Shown here in pieces: positions 34,489 through 42,211 of a DNA stretch of 64,000 nt. The stretch's first letter is position 1; each line of letters begins with the position of its first letter. A program made the position numbers and the translations under genes. Under the pieces are notes generated by a model. The model worked only from the letters and a program-made list of their open reading frames with translations, ran no database searches and was not told the DNA's origin. The DNA is from Rhizobiales bacterium Ga0077545 (GTDB lineage: Bacteria; Pseudomonadota; Alphaproteobacteria; Rhizobiales; Methylopilaceae). The stretch covers positions 186,001-250,000 of the forward strand of contig LNEV01000008.1 in assembly GCA_001464335.1 (NCBI GenBank). The letters are read 5' to 3'.

Positions 34489-36692
34489 GCCAATCCTTCT
34501 GACTTTGATAGAGTTTTTAGCGCCGTCAATGCTTGCTGAATCAACGGTTCTAGAGTTGTTGGATTGTCTAACTCTTTGGTGGCAATATCGTCCCCATTAA
34601 CTTCTATAGTATGTACACATGAGGCGGCCATATCAGGTGACTTGAGAGCGATATCAAGATGTTTTCTCGCTTCTTCATAGTTATTCTGTAGAGCTTTAAG
34701 TATACCAATATTGTAATGTAAGAGCCGTGGGCATTCATCATCGTATTTTAGTGCAGCTTGAAACCACAGGTCTGCCTCTGGAAGATCTCCAGCATCTAAA
34801 AATAGGTAGCCGACATCGTTGGCTTCGGGATGGAGTCTGCTTTCGACGAGTATAAACGCGGCTTCCGCCATTTCTTTCGCCTTTATTTTATCTTTCTCAT
34901 CGACGTAATAACCACGCATCATATCCATTAGGGTTGTTGCGAGTTGTGTCGAAAGCAGTTCATCCGCAATTTTTTGAATTCTGGACACGACGGTGGCCAC
35001 GCTAGGTACAGTTATATCCCAGTATTTTCGTTCAATGTTGAATTGGATGTCGACGCCCCGCGCGCACAGCTCTTCTAAGCGTTTATTTAGCTTGCGAATT
35101 CCAGCAATGTGCTCGGGCGCGGACCATACAAACCAGAATTGCCCCGAGCATAAATCAGAAGTGTAGTATATTTCATAAAGTCGGACGGTTCGACCTGTTT
35201 CGCTTTTGATGAGTGAATTGAGCAGGTCGATGAGTAGCCGTGTAACAACAATGTTGTTGTAATCAATGTCTTCACAATCGTTTACAATTTCAATAAATTG
35301 AGAGATATCGTCCGCATAATCAGCAGCTAGCTGTCCCGTCAAAGGTTTGATGCTATCAAAGTCCTGGTACATGCGAATAAAAGTTAAAAACACAGTTCTT
35401 TCTAGCGGAGCCTGACTGAAGCCAACGTTTGCTCGTTTTGATCTCGCAAAATATTTTAGGTAGATACGCTCGAATTCATCCCCTTTGAATGTTAATCCTT
35501 GTGGATTTTGTTCGATAATTTCCATCCTTATAAGATCGTCAATTGCTTCGTAAAAAGCAGTCTCCACCCATCGAGTGTTGCCATGGAACAAGTACTCCAA
35601 GCGCCACAAGTCCTTGCTATGGAGTGTCTCCTTGCTGCTCAGGACAGCATCTAAAGCGATAAATAATTTCCTTCTCAGCGACTGGGCCTTCTGAAGGATC
35701 GGGCGGTCGTCGACATTTTGGCCGGAGGCCAATTCCTTTTGGATGCTGTCTAGCGTGGTAAGATCTAGCGTAAAGCGTCGCGTCGCGTTGTCTTGGCTGC
35801 GTCTGAAAAGCGTGTGGCATATGAGTTGAATTTCATACGGGCGGCGGCCTGATAGCGCGTCCATCTCTTTGATGAACAACGACGGAGCTAGCATCCTCAC
35901 TGCCCGTTGTTCCAATCCTAGATTCGCAAGGGGCGTCCGTATGCAGTCGGCTACGTCGTCTTCGGACCTGAACGGGCCAATGTCAATACGTTTGAATTGG
36001 CGGATGATAGGCGAAAATATTTCATCCATTATGGGAAAAAAATCTGGAGTTGCCGCCAATGCTAGCATGTACCCCGACATGTTCATGAAAATGTTGCGGA
36101 GCTTTTCGAGAATGACTCGATTGGCCCGCAAGACATTACATTCGTCAATTAGTATCAAAATTGGCATACGGATTTCAGTTGAAATAGCGCTGAGATCTTC
36201 TGCTAAGATGTCATCAGGAGCATTGATATTTTTATTAGCTTTCAATGCCCTTCCCAAGAGTATGGCAAAAACTAAGGGCATCTGTTCTTTATCGGTGATT
36301 TCTCCCGTAGCAGTCAGTTCAAGATAAGAAAAATAGGTCGGACTTGCACGGCCGCCGAAGGCCCCATGGTTGAAGGCAGCCATAACCACAGAGTGAAATA
36401 ACTTTCGAAAGAAATCTAAGTCGTTTTGGACGTCCCCTTCGTTTAAGTTGATGCGTACAACACAAAAATCTCGCCGTTTAGCCTCTACCTCCGCCATGTT
36501 CAGGAAGCTCGTTTTTCCTGATGCGCGGGCACCTACAAATGCTAGGTGAATAGGCTTGTTGGTTCCTTTTGCATGATTTAAATAATAAATAACGTCGGCA
36601 ATCTCTGTTTTTCGACCGAAAAAAAGCCGTTCATCTGACACTGGGTTGGCAAAGTCGTAAGGGTTGTGGAGCGTTTTAATCTTCTCAAGCAT
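34467..36692 (-). CDS. STAND-like AAA+/P-loop ATPase with helical C-terminal repeats
   Basis: This 741-residue protein has an N-terminal FFGRKTEIADV (residues 24-34) of the type that precedes STAND and AAA_16 NTPases, Walker A GARASGKT (54-61), and Walker B ILILIDEC (D183, E184). A probable sensor region (MLALAATPDFF) and a winged-helix-like part follow. The middle and C-terminus are helical; the last 130 residues show TPR-like periodicity (YLFLDAGDLPEADLWFQAAL, LLHYNIGILKALQNNYEEAR). Base composition is far below the neighbours. The start overlaps the end of the HEPN gene by 8 nt. By analogy with known STAND defence NTPases it may sense a phage product and switch on the HEPN partner; this is inference. 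Confidence 0.82.
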   Translation of the reverse strand: MLEKIKTLHNPYDFANPVSDERLFFGRKTEIADVIYYLNHAKGTNKPIHLAFVGARASGKTSFLNMAEVEAKRRDFCVVRINLNEGDVQNDLDFFRKLFHSVVMAAFNHGAFGGRASPTYFSYLELTATGEITDKEQMPLVFAILLGRALKANKNINAPDDILAEDLSAISTEIRMPILILIDECNVLRANRVILEKLRNIFMNMSGYMLALAATPDFFPIMDEIFSPIIRQFKRIDIGPFRSEDDVADCIRTPLANLGLEQRAVRMLAPSLFIKEMDALSGRRPYEIQLICHTLFRRSQDNATRRFTLDLTTLDSIQKELASGQNVDDRPILQKAQSLRRKLFIALDAVLSSKETLHSKDLWRLEYLFHGNTRWVETAFYEAIDDLIRMEIIEQNPQGLTFKGDEFERIYLKYFARSKRANVGFSQAPLERTVFLTFIRMYQDFDSIKPLTGQLAADYADDISQFIEIVNDCEDIDYNNIVVTRLLIDLLNSLIKSETGRTVRLYEIYYTSDLCSGQFWFVWSAPEHIAGIRKLNKRLEELCARGVDIQFNIERKYWDITVPSVATVVSRIQKIADELLSTQLATTLMDMMRGYYVDEKDKIKAKEMAEAAFILVESRLHPEANDVGYLFLDAGDLPEADLWFQAALKYDDECPRLLHYNIGILKALQNNYEEARKHLDIALKSPDMAASCVHTIEVNGDDIATKELDNPTTLEPLIQQALTALKTLSKSEGLAHTSITE

Positions 36693-37503
36693 AAGTTTTG
36701 CTAGCCTTCTTTATCATGCTTTCGATTAATGCTGTGGATTGGGACGCGAGATCCGCTGCTTGATTGCGTTTTACCCATTCGCGTCTTGCAACTGCTTGGC
36801 CTATCCCAGAGGGCAAATCGGAGTATTGCTTACAAATGCCAGAAAAATGTCGAAGTTGGCTCGTGCCTTCACCAAGGTAATCGTCATCGAACCACCATTC
36901 GTCGAGCAATTTCAGAGAAGTAATGCGGTCGGCGGATAGAATATGTCCGCTCGGCATTACCTCCAACGCGTGCGAGAATGAATTTTGAATATCGGATAGA
37001 CATTCAGATATCGATAAGATCGAACAGATCGCATTTTTTGCTGCCTCAAGGCTCAACGAGTCGAGGCTGTCCAATACTTTAGTGTATGTACCTTTAAGGA
37101 CAGAAAGATCGCCATCGCTGACTAGGCGATTATGCGCGACCTTGTTCCTAACCGACTCGACATCACTCAGCGATATGTCGGTCCCTGACTTCGCGTGGAA
37201 AAACTCCGTGAATAAAGGCCAGTTCGTACCGTTCGTAACGATTTTTCTTAGGTCCGGAAAATCGGTATAGTAAAGGGGGTGATGTGGTGTCAGCCGAGAC
37301 CAGGGAATCGACCTTTCATGCCGGATGGTGGAAGAAACCTTGTCTCGGATATCCGGGGGTAAGCCGCGCTTTTGCCACGAGCCTTTATGCTCGGTCCGTA
37401 GGCGTGCCGCGATTAGCTCACGAAGTATGTTTTCAAGGTCAAAAAGAAGACCGTACGCCTCGATGTTATTTTTGCGAGTGCGTTCGTAGTTGCTATCGAT
37501 CAT
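36685..37503 (-). CDS. Swt1-type HEPN domain protein (putative RNase effector)
   Basis: This 272-residue protein has an N-terminal region matching the Swt1-family HEPN domain: FDLENILRELIAARL, then YYTDFPDLRKIV and NWPLFTEFF, then the R-x4-H catalytic motif R119-NKVA-H124 in ESVRNKVAHNR. That motif is the nuclease signature of HEPN RNases and is intact. The C-terminal half is helical with no recognised domain. I start at the ATG at 37503, which has GGGAGA five bases upstream; the ATG at 37551 adds 16 residues and has no ribosome site. It is translationally coupled to the downstream STAND-like ATPase. GC content is low. The mosaic repeat copy 2 begins 56 nt upstream. Confidence 0.85.
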   Translation of the reverse strand: MIDSNYERTRKNNIEAYGLLFDLENILRELIAARLRTEHKGSWQKRGLPPDIRDKVSSTIRHERSIPWSRLTPHHPLYYTDFPDLRKIVTNGTNWPLFTEFFHAKSGTDISLSDVESVRNKVAHNRLVSDGDLSVLKGTYTKVLDSLDSLSLEAAKNAICSILSISECLSDIQNSFSHALEVMPSGHILSADRITSLKLLDEWWFDDDYLGEGTSQLRHFSGICKQYSDLPSGIGQAVARREWVKRNQAADLASQSTALIESMIKKASKTYA

Positions 37504-37558
37504 TTTCTCTCCCAAAGGCAGTATTTCAAAAATCTCGGGATTCACAACCATCTAGATA

Positions 37559-38222
37559 TTGACAATATTCCTATTCCCTGCTAAACCCATCTCACTCTTT
37601 TCCACGGAGGGGGCGGTTCCGGACCGTCCAGGATTGCGGGGAAGGGGGCGGTGGCTGGTGGCCGGGGAGTAACGTTCCCTTTGGTCGCCGGAGGCTGAAG
37701 GTGCGTTGTTCCGGCCGGGTCGATGGCCGTGCAACACGTCGGCGGCAAGGGTGTAGGCTTCCGAGAGCGAAGCCCTTGTCGGATGAAGCCGCTGTAGGTG
37801 CCTTGAAAGAGGGTGCTTACGGAACGGCGCACCGGAGGCGCAGAACACCGCGCGCGGGACGTCGTGAGAGCGATGCCCCACGGTGACTAAAACAATTGGT
37901 GTTGGCATTACAAAACACAGCCAACGCCGCCGCGGGAGCGGTCAATCTCCCGGCGTCCCGCGCGCCCCTCCAAAGGGGACGAGGACACGCCAAACCGGGT
38001 GTTCCCGTGTTTGGCGAAAGGAAAGTCCGCCGAGCCGATGGCTCGCGCACGCAAACCTTCCCCGGAAGACGTTTTCGCGCATCCAGATTCCAGAGCGCCA
38101 TCTCCCTCCCCTTGATGGGGAGGGTGGCCTCGCGCAGCGAGGTCGGGTGGGGCGCGCGGCGGCAACCCCACCCCGGTCGGCTGCGCCGACTCGACCCTCC
38201 CCATGAAAGGGGAGGGAGAGGG
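37559..38222 (+). repeat. Mosaic repeat element, copy 2 (conserved ends, divergent core)
   Basis: This has the same modular order as copy 1: TTGACAATATTCCTATT (37559-37575), CACTCTTTTCCACGG to AGTAACGTT (to 37676), a divergent core of about 170 nt (37677-37846), the block ACCGCGCGCGGGACGTCG to TTGGTGTTGGCATTAC (to 37911), the CCGCCGCGGGAGCGG segment, an extra inverted repeat with CCAAACCGGGTGTTCCCG, and the large palindrome (38100-38222). The hairpin GGCC-AAAG-GGCC of copy 1 becomes GGCT-GGT-GGCC here, still pairable. A minus-strand open frame of 118 codons (37552-37908) parallels the one in copy 1. As in copy 1, a minus-strand gene starts just outside the TTGACA end. Confidence 0.75.
38100..38222. 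repeat. Large palindrome of the mosaic element, copy 2
   Basis: The outer CTCCCTCCCC/GGGGAGGGAG stem and inner stems match 16922-17043 almost base for base; the TCGGCTGCGCCGA tip differs in a compensating way. Confidence 0.85.
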
Positions 38223-38264
38223 CGCCGCATTCCCTCTTGCCGCACGCACCGCTAGAAAGCCCGC

Positions 38265-38480
38265 ATGACCGACACCATGTCCGCCCGCCTCGAAGCCCTC
38301 GAAACCCGCATCGCCTATCAGGACGAGACCATCGAGGAGCTGAACCAGGCCGTCACCCGGCAATGGGCCGAGATCGACCGCCTGAAGCGCGAGGTCGAAA
38401 AGCTCTCCGAGCGCCTGGCCACCGCGGAGCAATCCCTCGGCGCGGACCCCGCGGAAGAAGCCCCGCCGCCGCATTACTGA
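38265..38480 (+). CDS. slyX: SlyX family protein
   Basis: This 71-residue acidic coiled-coil protein has heptad spacing through ARLEALETRIAYQDETIEEL and VEKLSERLATAEQ, and ends in PPHY, a common SlyX C-terminus. In enterobacteria slyX sits beside the prolyl isomerase gene slyD; its function is unknown. It stands alone between the mosaic repeat and the diguanylate cyclase gene. Confidence 0.9.
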   Translation: MTDTMSARLEALETRIAYQDETIEELNQAVTRQWAEIDRLKREVEKLSERLATAEQSLGADPAEEAPPPHY

Positions 38481-38573
38481 AAGTGCAGGTCCGCCTTAAG
38501 CGCGCCTTCACCATCTTCGGGCGGTTAAGGCCGCTGTCTCAAGACGTTAAGGGATAATTTCGGTTCCGCGCGC

Positions 38574-40229
38574 ATGAGTTGCGCTGAAATGCCCTTCAGA
38601 CTTCTCCGGCCCCTCGCGGCACGCCCTCTCAGCACCCAGATCGCGCTGCTGTGCGGAGCCATCGCAATCGCGGTGGCCGCCAGCGTCGGCACGGGGGCTG
38701 CGCTCATCAGCCGTACGCAGGCCATCCGCATCGTCCAGGACGACATCAGCGCCGTCGCCGCCGTCATGGCCGACCGCATCGGCCGTGGCGTCGAGGCGCG
38801 CATCCGCGATCTGTCGCTCATCGCCAGCCTCGAACCGTCCCGCGGCCACTGGATCGCCGATCCGCAAAGCGTGCGCGATGTGCTCGAACTCGCCAAGCAG
38901 GGCACCCGCATCTACGCCTGGCTCGGCTTCGCCGACGCGCAGGGCAGGGTGATCGCCGCAACCGACCGCCTGATGGAAGGCGTCTCCGTCGCGGACAGTC
39001 CCTGGTTCCAGAACGGCCAGAAGGACGGCTATGTCGGCGACGTCTATCGCGCCCCGCACCTGCGCGCCAAGCCGGGTGCGCGGTGGCCCGAAGTCTTCGA
39101 CGTGTCGATGCCGATCCGGTCGTCCACCGGCGAGATCGTCGGCGTTCTCGGCGCCAATGTTCACTGGGCCTGGATGGCGGAGATCCGAGATGCCTTCCTC
39201 ATGGCCGACCGCGAGGCGGACGGAGAGATCATCGTTCTGCGGCGTGACGGCACCGCCATCATGGGCGCGCCCTATGGCGTCGGCATCCTGTCGGCGGAAA
39301 TGGCCGAGGAGGCCTACCGGCGCGGGCGCGGGGTGGTCGAAGACGACGTCCATCTGGCGGCCTATTCCGTCATGCGCGGGCGGGCCGGTGCGCATCTCGG
39401 CTGGATCGTGCTGACACGCCAGCCAAAGGCGGTCGCGCTGGCCGAAGTGTCCTACATGACGCGCGTCATCGTCCTGATCGGTCTTGTCACGGCAGTCCTC
39501 GGCTTTGTTGCCGCATATCCGCTGGCAATGCATCTCTCGCGACCCCTGCGTGCCCTCGCTGCGGAGGCCGACGAGATCGGTTCCGGCCCGTTCCAGGGCC
39601 TTACGGCGCTCTATCGTGGGTCGGAAGAGATCAGCACCCTGTCGGTCTCGCTGCGTGCGTTGCTTCAGCGTCTGGGCGTCGAAGAGCGTCTGCACCGCGC
39701 GACGCTGGAGCACACGAGCCGTCTCGTGGCCGATCTGAGGTCCATGCGCGATCTCGCCGAGACCGACCCGCTGACGGGTCTGCGCAACAGGCGTTCGTTC
39801 GATGCTGTGGTTTCGTATGAAGCATTCACGGTCGTCGCCGTGGTCGACATCGACAATTTCAAAGACGTGAACGACACATTCGGCCACGCTGTGGGCGACG
39901 ACGTTCTGAAAAACGTCGCCGGAGTTCTCTCCAACTGCCTTCGCGACAGCGATATTTCCGCGCGGTATGGCGGTGAGGAGTTTGTGGTGGTGATGCGAAA
40001 TGTGGGGCTGGAAGGCGGTCTTCGCCTGTCCGAACGCCTTCTGGAAGCCATATCCGCATCGATCTTCCTGCCCGATGGCCAGAACATTACGGCCAGCATC
40101 GGCGTTGCGGAATGGAGAGCCGGCCTGTCCTTCGATGAGGTTTTCGCAAACGCCGACGACGCTCTGTATCGGGCAAAGCACAACGGCCGCAACCGGGTAT
40201 GTGCAATCAGGGAAAGTCTCGCATCATAA
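38574..40229 (+). CDS. Membrane diguanylate cyclase with periplasmic Cache-like sensor
   Basis: In this 551-residue protein, TM1 (about residues 20-48) and TM2 (about 298-322) enclose a periplasmic dCACHE-like region containing LGFADAQGRVIAATD and ANVHWAWM. HAMP-like linker residues and a helical segment lead to GGDEF: the active site is RYGGEEFVVV, and an RxxD inhibitory site (RDSD) lies five residues before it. So it should make c-di-GMP and be feedback-inhibited. An ATG five codons in (38589) is an alternative start. A bidirectional terminator follows. Confidence 0.92.
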   Translation: MSCAEMPFRLLRPLAARPLSTQIALLCGAIAIAVAASVGTGAALISRTQAIRIVQDDISAVAAVMADRIGRGVEARIRDLSLIASLEPSRGHWIADPQSVRDVLELAKQGTRIYAWLGFADAQGRVIAATDRLMEGVSVADSPWFQNGQKDGYVGDVYRAPHLRAKPGARWPEVFDVSMPIRSSTGEIVGVLGANVHWAWMAEIRDAFLMADREADGEIIVLRRDGTAIMGAPYGVGILSAEMAEEAYRRGRGVVEDDVHLAAYSVMRGRAGAHLGWIVLTRQPKAVALAEVSYMTRVIVLIGLVTAVLGFVAAYPLAMHLSRPLRALAAEADEIGSGPFQGLTALYRGSEEISTLSVSLRALLQRLGVEERLHRATLEHTSRLVADLRSMRDLAETDPLTGLRNRRSFDAVVSYEAFTVVAVVDIDNFKDVNDTFGHAVGDDVLKNVAGVLSNCLRDSDISARYGGEEFVVVMRNVGLEGGLRLSERLLEAISASIFLPDGQNITASIGVAEWRAGLSFDEVFANADDALYRAKHNGRNRVCAIRESLAS

Positions 40230-40232
40230 AAA

Positions 40233-40260
40233 AATGCCCGGGCGGGGGACCGGGCATTTC
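40233..40260. terminator. Bidirectional terminator after the GGDEF gene
   Basis: A 10-bp perfect stem AAATGCCCGG/CCGGGCATTT (40233-40242 with 40251-40260) has A- and T-tracts on the two sides and lies between convergent genes. Confidence 0.88.
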
Positions 40261-40281
40261 GCGTCGTCCGTCCTCGACGCC

Positions 40282-40497
40282 TCAGCCGAGTTCGGTCGAT
40301 TCCTTCAGCGTTTTCGCGTCCTTCTTCGGCTCATCCTGACCGGCCTGCGGCGGCAGGTTTTCGTCGCGCTGTTCGGCACGGGTGCCGAGAATGTCGCGCC
40401 GCGCCTGGAGCCAGTGTTCCAGCTCCCGGCCTTCCGGCTGGCCCTCGCGGACCCATATTTCGTAAGCACGCAGTCGGATGAGTTCGTTGTTGTCCAT
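40282..40497 (-). CDS. DUF2934 family protein
   Basis: This 71-residue protein has IRLRAYEIWVREGQPEGRELEHW, the defining DUF2934 motif (read here in two parts, residues 7-17 and 18-29), followed by a Lys/Glu-rich tail. Function unknown; such proteins are frequent in rhizobia and often stress-associated. It is preceded on the same strand by the DUF3008 gene with a 14-nt gap. Confidence 0.88.
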   Translation of the reverse strand: MDNNELIRLRAYEIWVREGQPEGRELEHWLQARRDILGTRAEQRDENLPPQAGQDEPKKDAKTLKESTELG

Positions 40498-40511
40498 TGC
40501 CGCTTCCCTTC

Positions 40512-40703
40512 TTAGTGTTTTTTGCTGACGTGTTCCGGCTTTCCCTTGCGCTTGGTCGAGGCCATCTCGTCGAGTTCCTTCTCGCTCATGCTCTCGGCCA
40601 TGTCCTTGGACGCGCCGCGCAGTTTTGATTTCGGCATGTCGCCGCGTTTAACCGCCAGCGCGGCGCCCGCGGCCTTCTGCTGTGCCTGGGATTTTGCAGG
40701 CAT
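40512..40703 (-). CDS. DUF3008 family protein
   Basis: This 63-residue very basic protein begins MPAKSQAQQKAAGAAL and ends EHVSKKH, the standard DUF3008 pattern. It is Lys/Ala/Ser-rich and probably disordered in part. Likely co-transcribed with the DUF2934 gene; both families often occur together as small stress-type proteins. Function unknown. Confidence 0.88.
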   Translation of the reverse strand: MPAKSQAQQKAAGAALAVKRGDMPKSKLRGASKDMAESMSEKELDEMASTKRKGKPEHVSKKH

Positions 40704-40800
40704 GGCCCATCTCCCGATATTTCTGCGATCACGACAAACGTTCGGCCGTCCCCAAACGTTCCGCCTTGCCGCCGCGCTGGGCGAGGTTCAAAATGACGCC

Positions 40801-41547
40801 ATGGACAACAGCAAGATCGTGACTGCCGCCGTTCTTCTCATCGGCGATGAAATCCTCTCCGGCCGCACCAAGGACGCTAATTCCGGCTGGATCGCCGAGC
40901 GGCTGACGGAGATGGGCATCGACCTGAAGGAAATCCGCGTCGTGCCCGATGACGAGCCGGTCATCGTCGACGCGCTGAACGCGCTGCGCGCCCGCTACAC
41001 CTACATCTTCACCACCGGCGGCATCGGCCCGACCCATGACGACATTACCGCCGATGCGGTGGCGAAGGCATTCGGCGTCGGCATCGATTATCATCCGGAG
41101 GCGGTGGCCGCGCTGCGGGAGATTTTCCACGGCGACCGGCTGAACGAAGCGCGCCTGCGCATGGCGCGCATTCCTTTCACGGCGGATCTGATCGTCAACG
41201 AGGCCTCGAAGGCGCCGGGCTTCCGCATCGGCAATGTCCATGTGCTGGCGGGCGTGCCCAAGGTCATGCAGAGCATGTTCCGGGCCGTCGCCCCGCTGCT
41301 CGAGACGGGGCCGAAAATGCTGTCCGAAACCATTCTCGCCAACGCCAAGGAGGGCGATGTCGGAACGCCGCTCGGCGAGATACAGAAGCGGCACCCGGAC
41401 GTGTCGATCGGTTCGTATCCGTTCCAGGACGAGAAGGGCTACAACACCAATCTCGTCATCCGCTCCCGCAGCGCCGACGCGCTGGCGGCCGCACGGGCCG
41501 AGGTCGAGACCATGCTGGAACATGTGAAGGTGACGGTCTCGGCATAA
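40801..41547 (+). CDS. Molybdopterin-binding/CinA N-terminal-like protein
   Basis: This 248-residue protein has the MoCF_biosynth (MogA/MoeA/CinA-N) core: AAVLLIGDEILSGRTKDAN, TTGGIGPTHDDITADAVA and NVHVLAGVPKVMQ. It lacks the C-terminal NMN deamidase domain of full CinA and so belongs to the COG1058 short group, which may act as a nucleotide pyrophosphatase. Start at the ATG at 40801. It converges with the tRNA-Leu gene. Confidence 0.88.
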   Translation: MDNSKIVTAAVLLIGDEILSGRTKDANSGWIAERLTEMGIDLKEIRVVPDDEPVIVDALNALRARYTYIFTTGGIGPTHDDITADAVAKAFGVGIDYHPEAVAALREIFHGDRLNEARLRMARIPFTADLIVNEASKAPGFRIGNVHVLAGVPKVMQSMFRAVAPLLETGPKMLSETILANAKEGDVGTPLGEIQKRHPDVSIGSYPFQDEKGYNTNLVIRSRSADALAAARAEVETMLEHVKVTVSA

Positions 41548-41570
41548 AAGGCCGGTTTCAGCCTGCCTGA

Positions 41571-41657
41571 TGGTGCGGACGGTGGGAATCGAACCCACAC
41601 TCCCTTTCGGGCGAGGGATTTTAAGTCCCTTGCGTCTACCAGTTCCGCCACGTCCGC
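41571..41657 (-). tRNA. tRNA-Leu(UAA)
   Basis: The minus strand folds as a type II (long variable arm) tRNA: acceptor GCGGACG with CGTCCGC, discriminator A and encoded CCA, D-arm GGCGGAACTGGTAGACGC, anticodon stem AGGGA/TCCCT around loop CTTAAAA giving anticodon UAA, a variable arm with CGAAAG tip, and the T-arm GGGTTCGATTCCC. It lies downstream of the convergent cinA-like gene. Confidence 0.97.
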
Positions 41658-41756
41658 GCGGCCGGCGCACCCTAAGGAGTGCGCTCCATGCCTGCAAGCC
41701 GAGGGAACCTCTGTCCCGTTGCAACGTTCCTTTCCGGGGGACACAGGGAGAGGGAC

Positions 41757-41831
41757 ATGAACGGTATCATTTATCTGGTTGGTCTTGTGGTCGTCATTAT
41801 CGCGGTGCTCAGCTTCTTCGGGCTGCGCTGA
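41757..41831 (+). CDS. 24-residue single-helix membrane protein
   Basis: ATG (41757) to TGA (41831) encodes MNGIIYLVGLVVVIIAVLSF followed by FGLR: one long hydrophobic helix with a positive end. GGGAGAGGG lies 4-12 nt upstream and a strong terminator (41852-41878) follows, so this is a complete small transcription unit. Proteins of this size and pattern recur in Rhizobiales; the role is unknown. Confidence 0.8.
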   Translation: MNGIIYLVGLVVVIIAVLSFFGLR

Positions 41832-41851
41832 GAGCAGGGTTTAATTCGGCA

Positions 41852-41878
41852 AAAGGGGCGCTTTGAGCGCCCTTTTTT
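41852..41878 (+). terminator. Terminator of the 24-residue membrane protein gene
   Basis: GGGCGCT/AGCGCCC (41856-41862 with 41866-41872) has a 3-nt loop, flanking A-tract and six T after the stem. Confidence 0.9.
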
Positions 41879-41914
41879 CGTGCTAGCCTGCCCGCCGCTG
41901 GAAGGAGGTGCAGG

Positions 41915-42175
41915 ATGCACACGCTGATGGTGATCGGTGGAGGGTTCGTTCTTCTCGCTGCGTTCGCGGTCGCGGCGCGCCTTGGCAATTTTTCGCTGTC
42001 CAGCGCTGCGCTCGGTTTCGTCCCGGTCTGGTTTCTCGCGTCGGTCTACAATCTCTATGTCGGCGTCAGTACGGCAGGATACACGGTGGCCGAGGAGATG
42101 CCCATTCTGGTCGTGGTTTTCGCGGTTCCCGCTGTTGCGGCGGTGTTCCTCTGGTGGAAGTTCAACGCCGCCTGA
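41915..42175 (+). CDS. Small inner-membrane protein (86 aa)
   Basis: Three hydrophobic helices (about residues 4-22, 28-48, 61-80), a short periplasmic or cytosolic loop with STAGYTVAEEMP, and a WWKF end. A strong GGAAGGAGG ribosome site precedes the ATG. I recognise no family. It may be co-regulated with the 24-residue membrane protein upstream, but a terminator separates them. Confidence 0.75.
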   Translation: MHTLMVIGGGFVLLAAFAVAARLGNFSLSSAALGFVPVWFLASVYNLYVGVSTAGYTVAEEMPILVVVFAVPAVAAVFLWWKFNAA

Positions 42176-42180
42176 CATGA

Positions 42181-42206
42181 AAAAAGGCGCCTTGCGGCGC
42201 CTTTTT
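42181..42206. terminator. Bidirectional terminator between small membrane gene and helicase gene
   Basis: An 11-bp perfect stem AAAAAGGCGCC/GGCGCCTTTTT (42181-42191 with 42196-42206) with TTGC loop and U-tracts in both directions lies between convergent genes. Confidence 0.92.
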
Positions 42207-42211
42207 CTTCG

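Noticed and set aside
37552-37908. 118-codon minus-strand frame in mosaic repeat copy 2
   Set aside because: Not called as a gene: no ribosome site and low-complexity Pro/Ser/Arg composition. Its parallel in copy 1 is noted as part of the repeat finding.
16922-38222. CRISPR array
   Set aside because: The repeats found are palindromic units in two distant places, not regularly spaced short direct repeats with spacers, and no cas gene is present.
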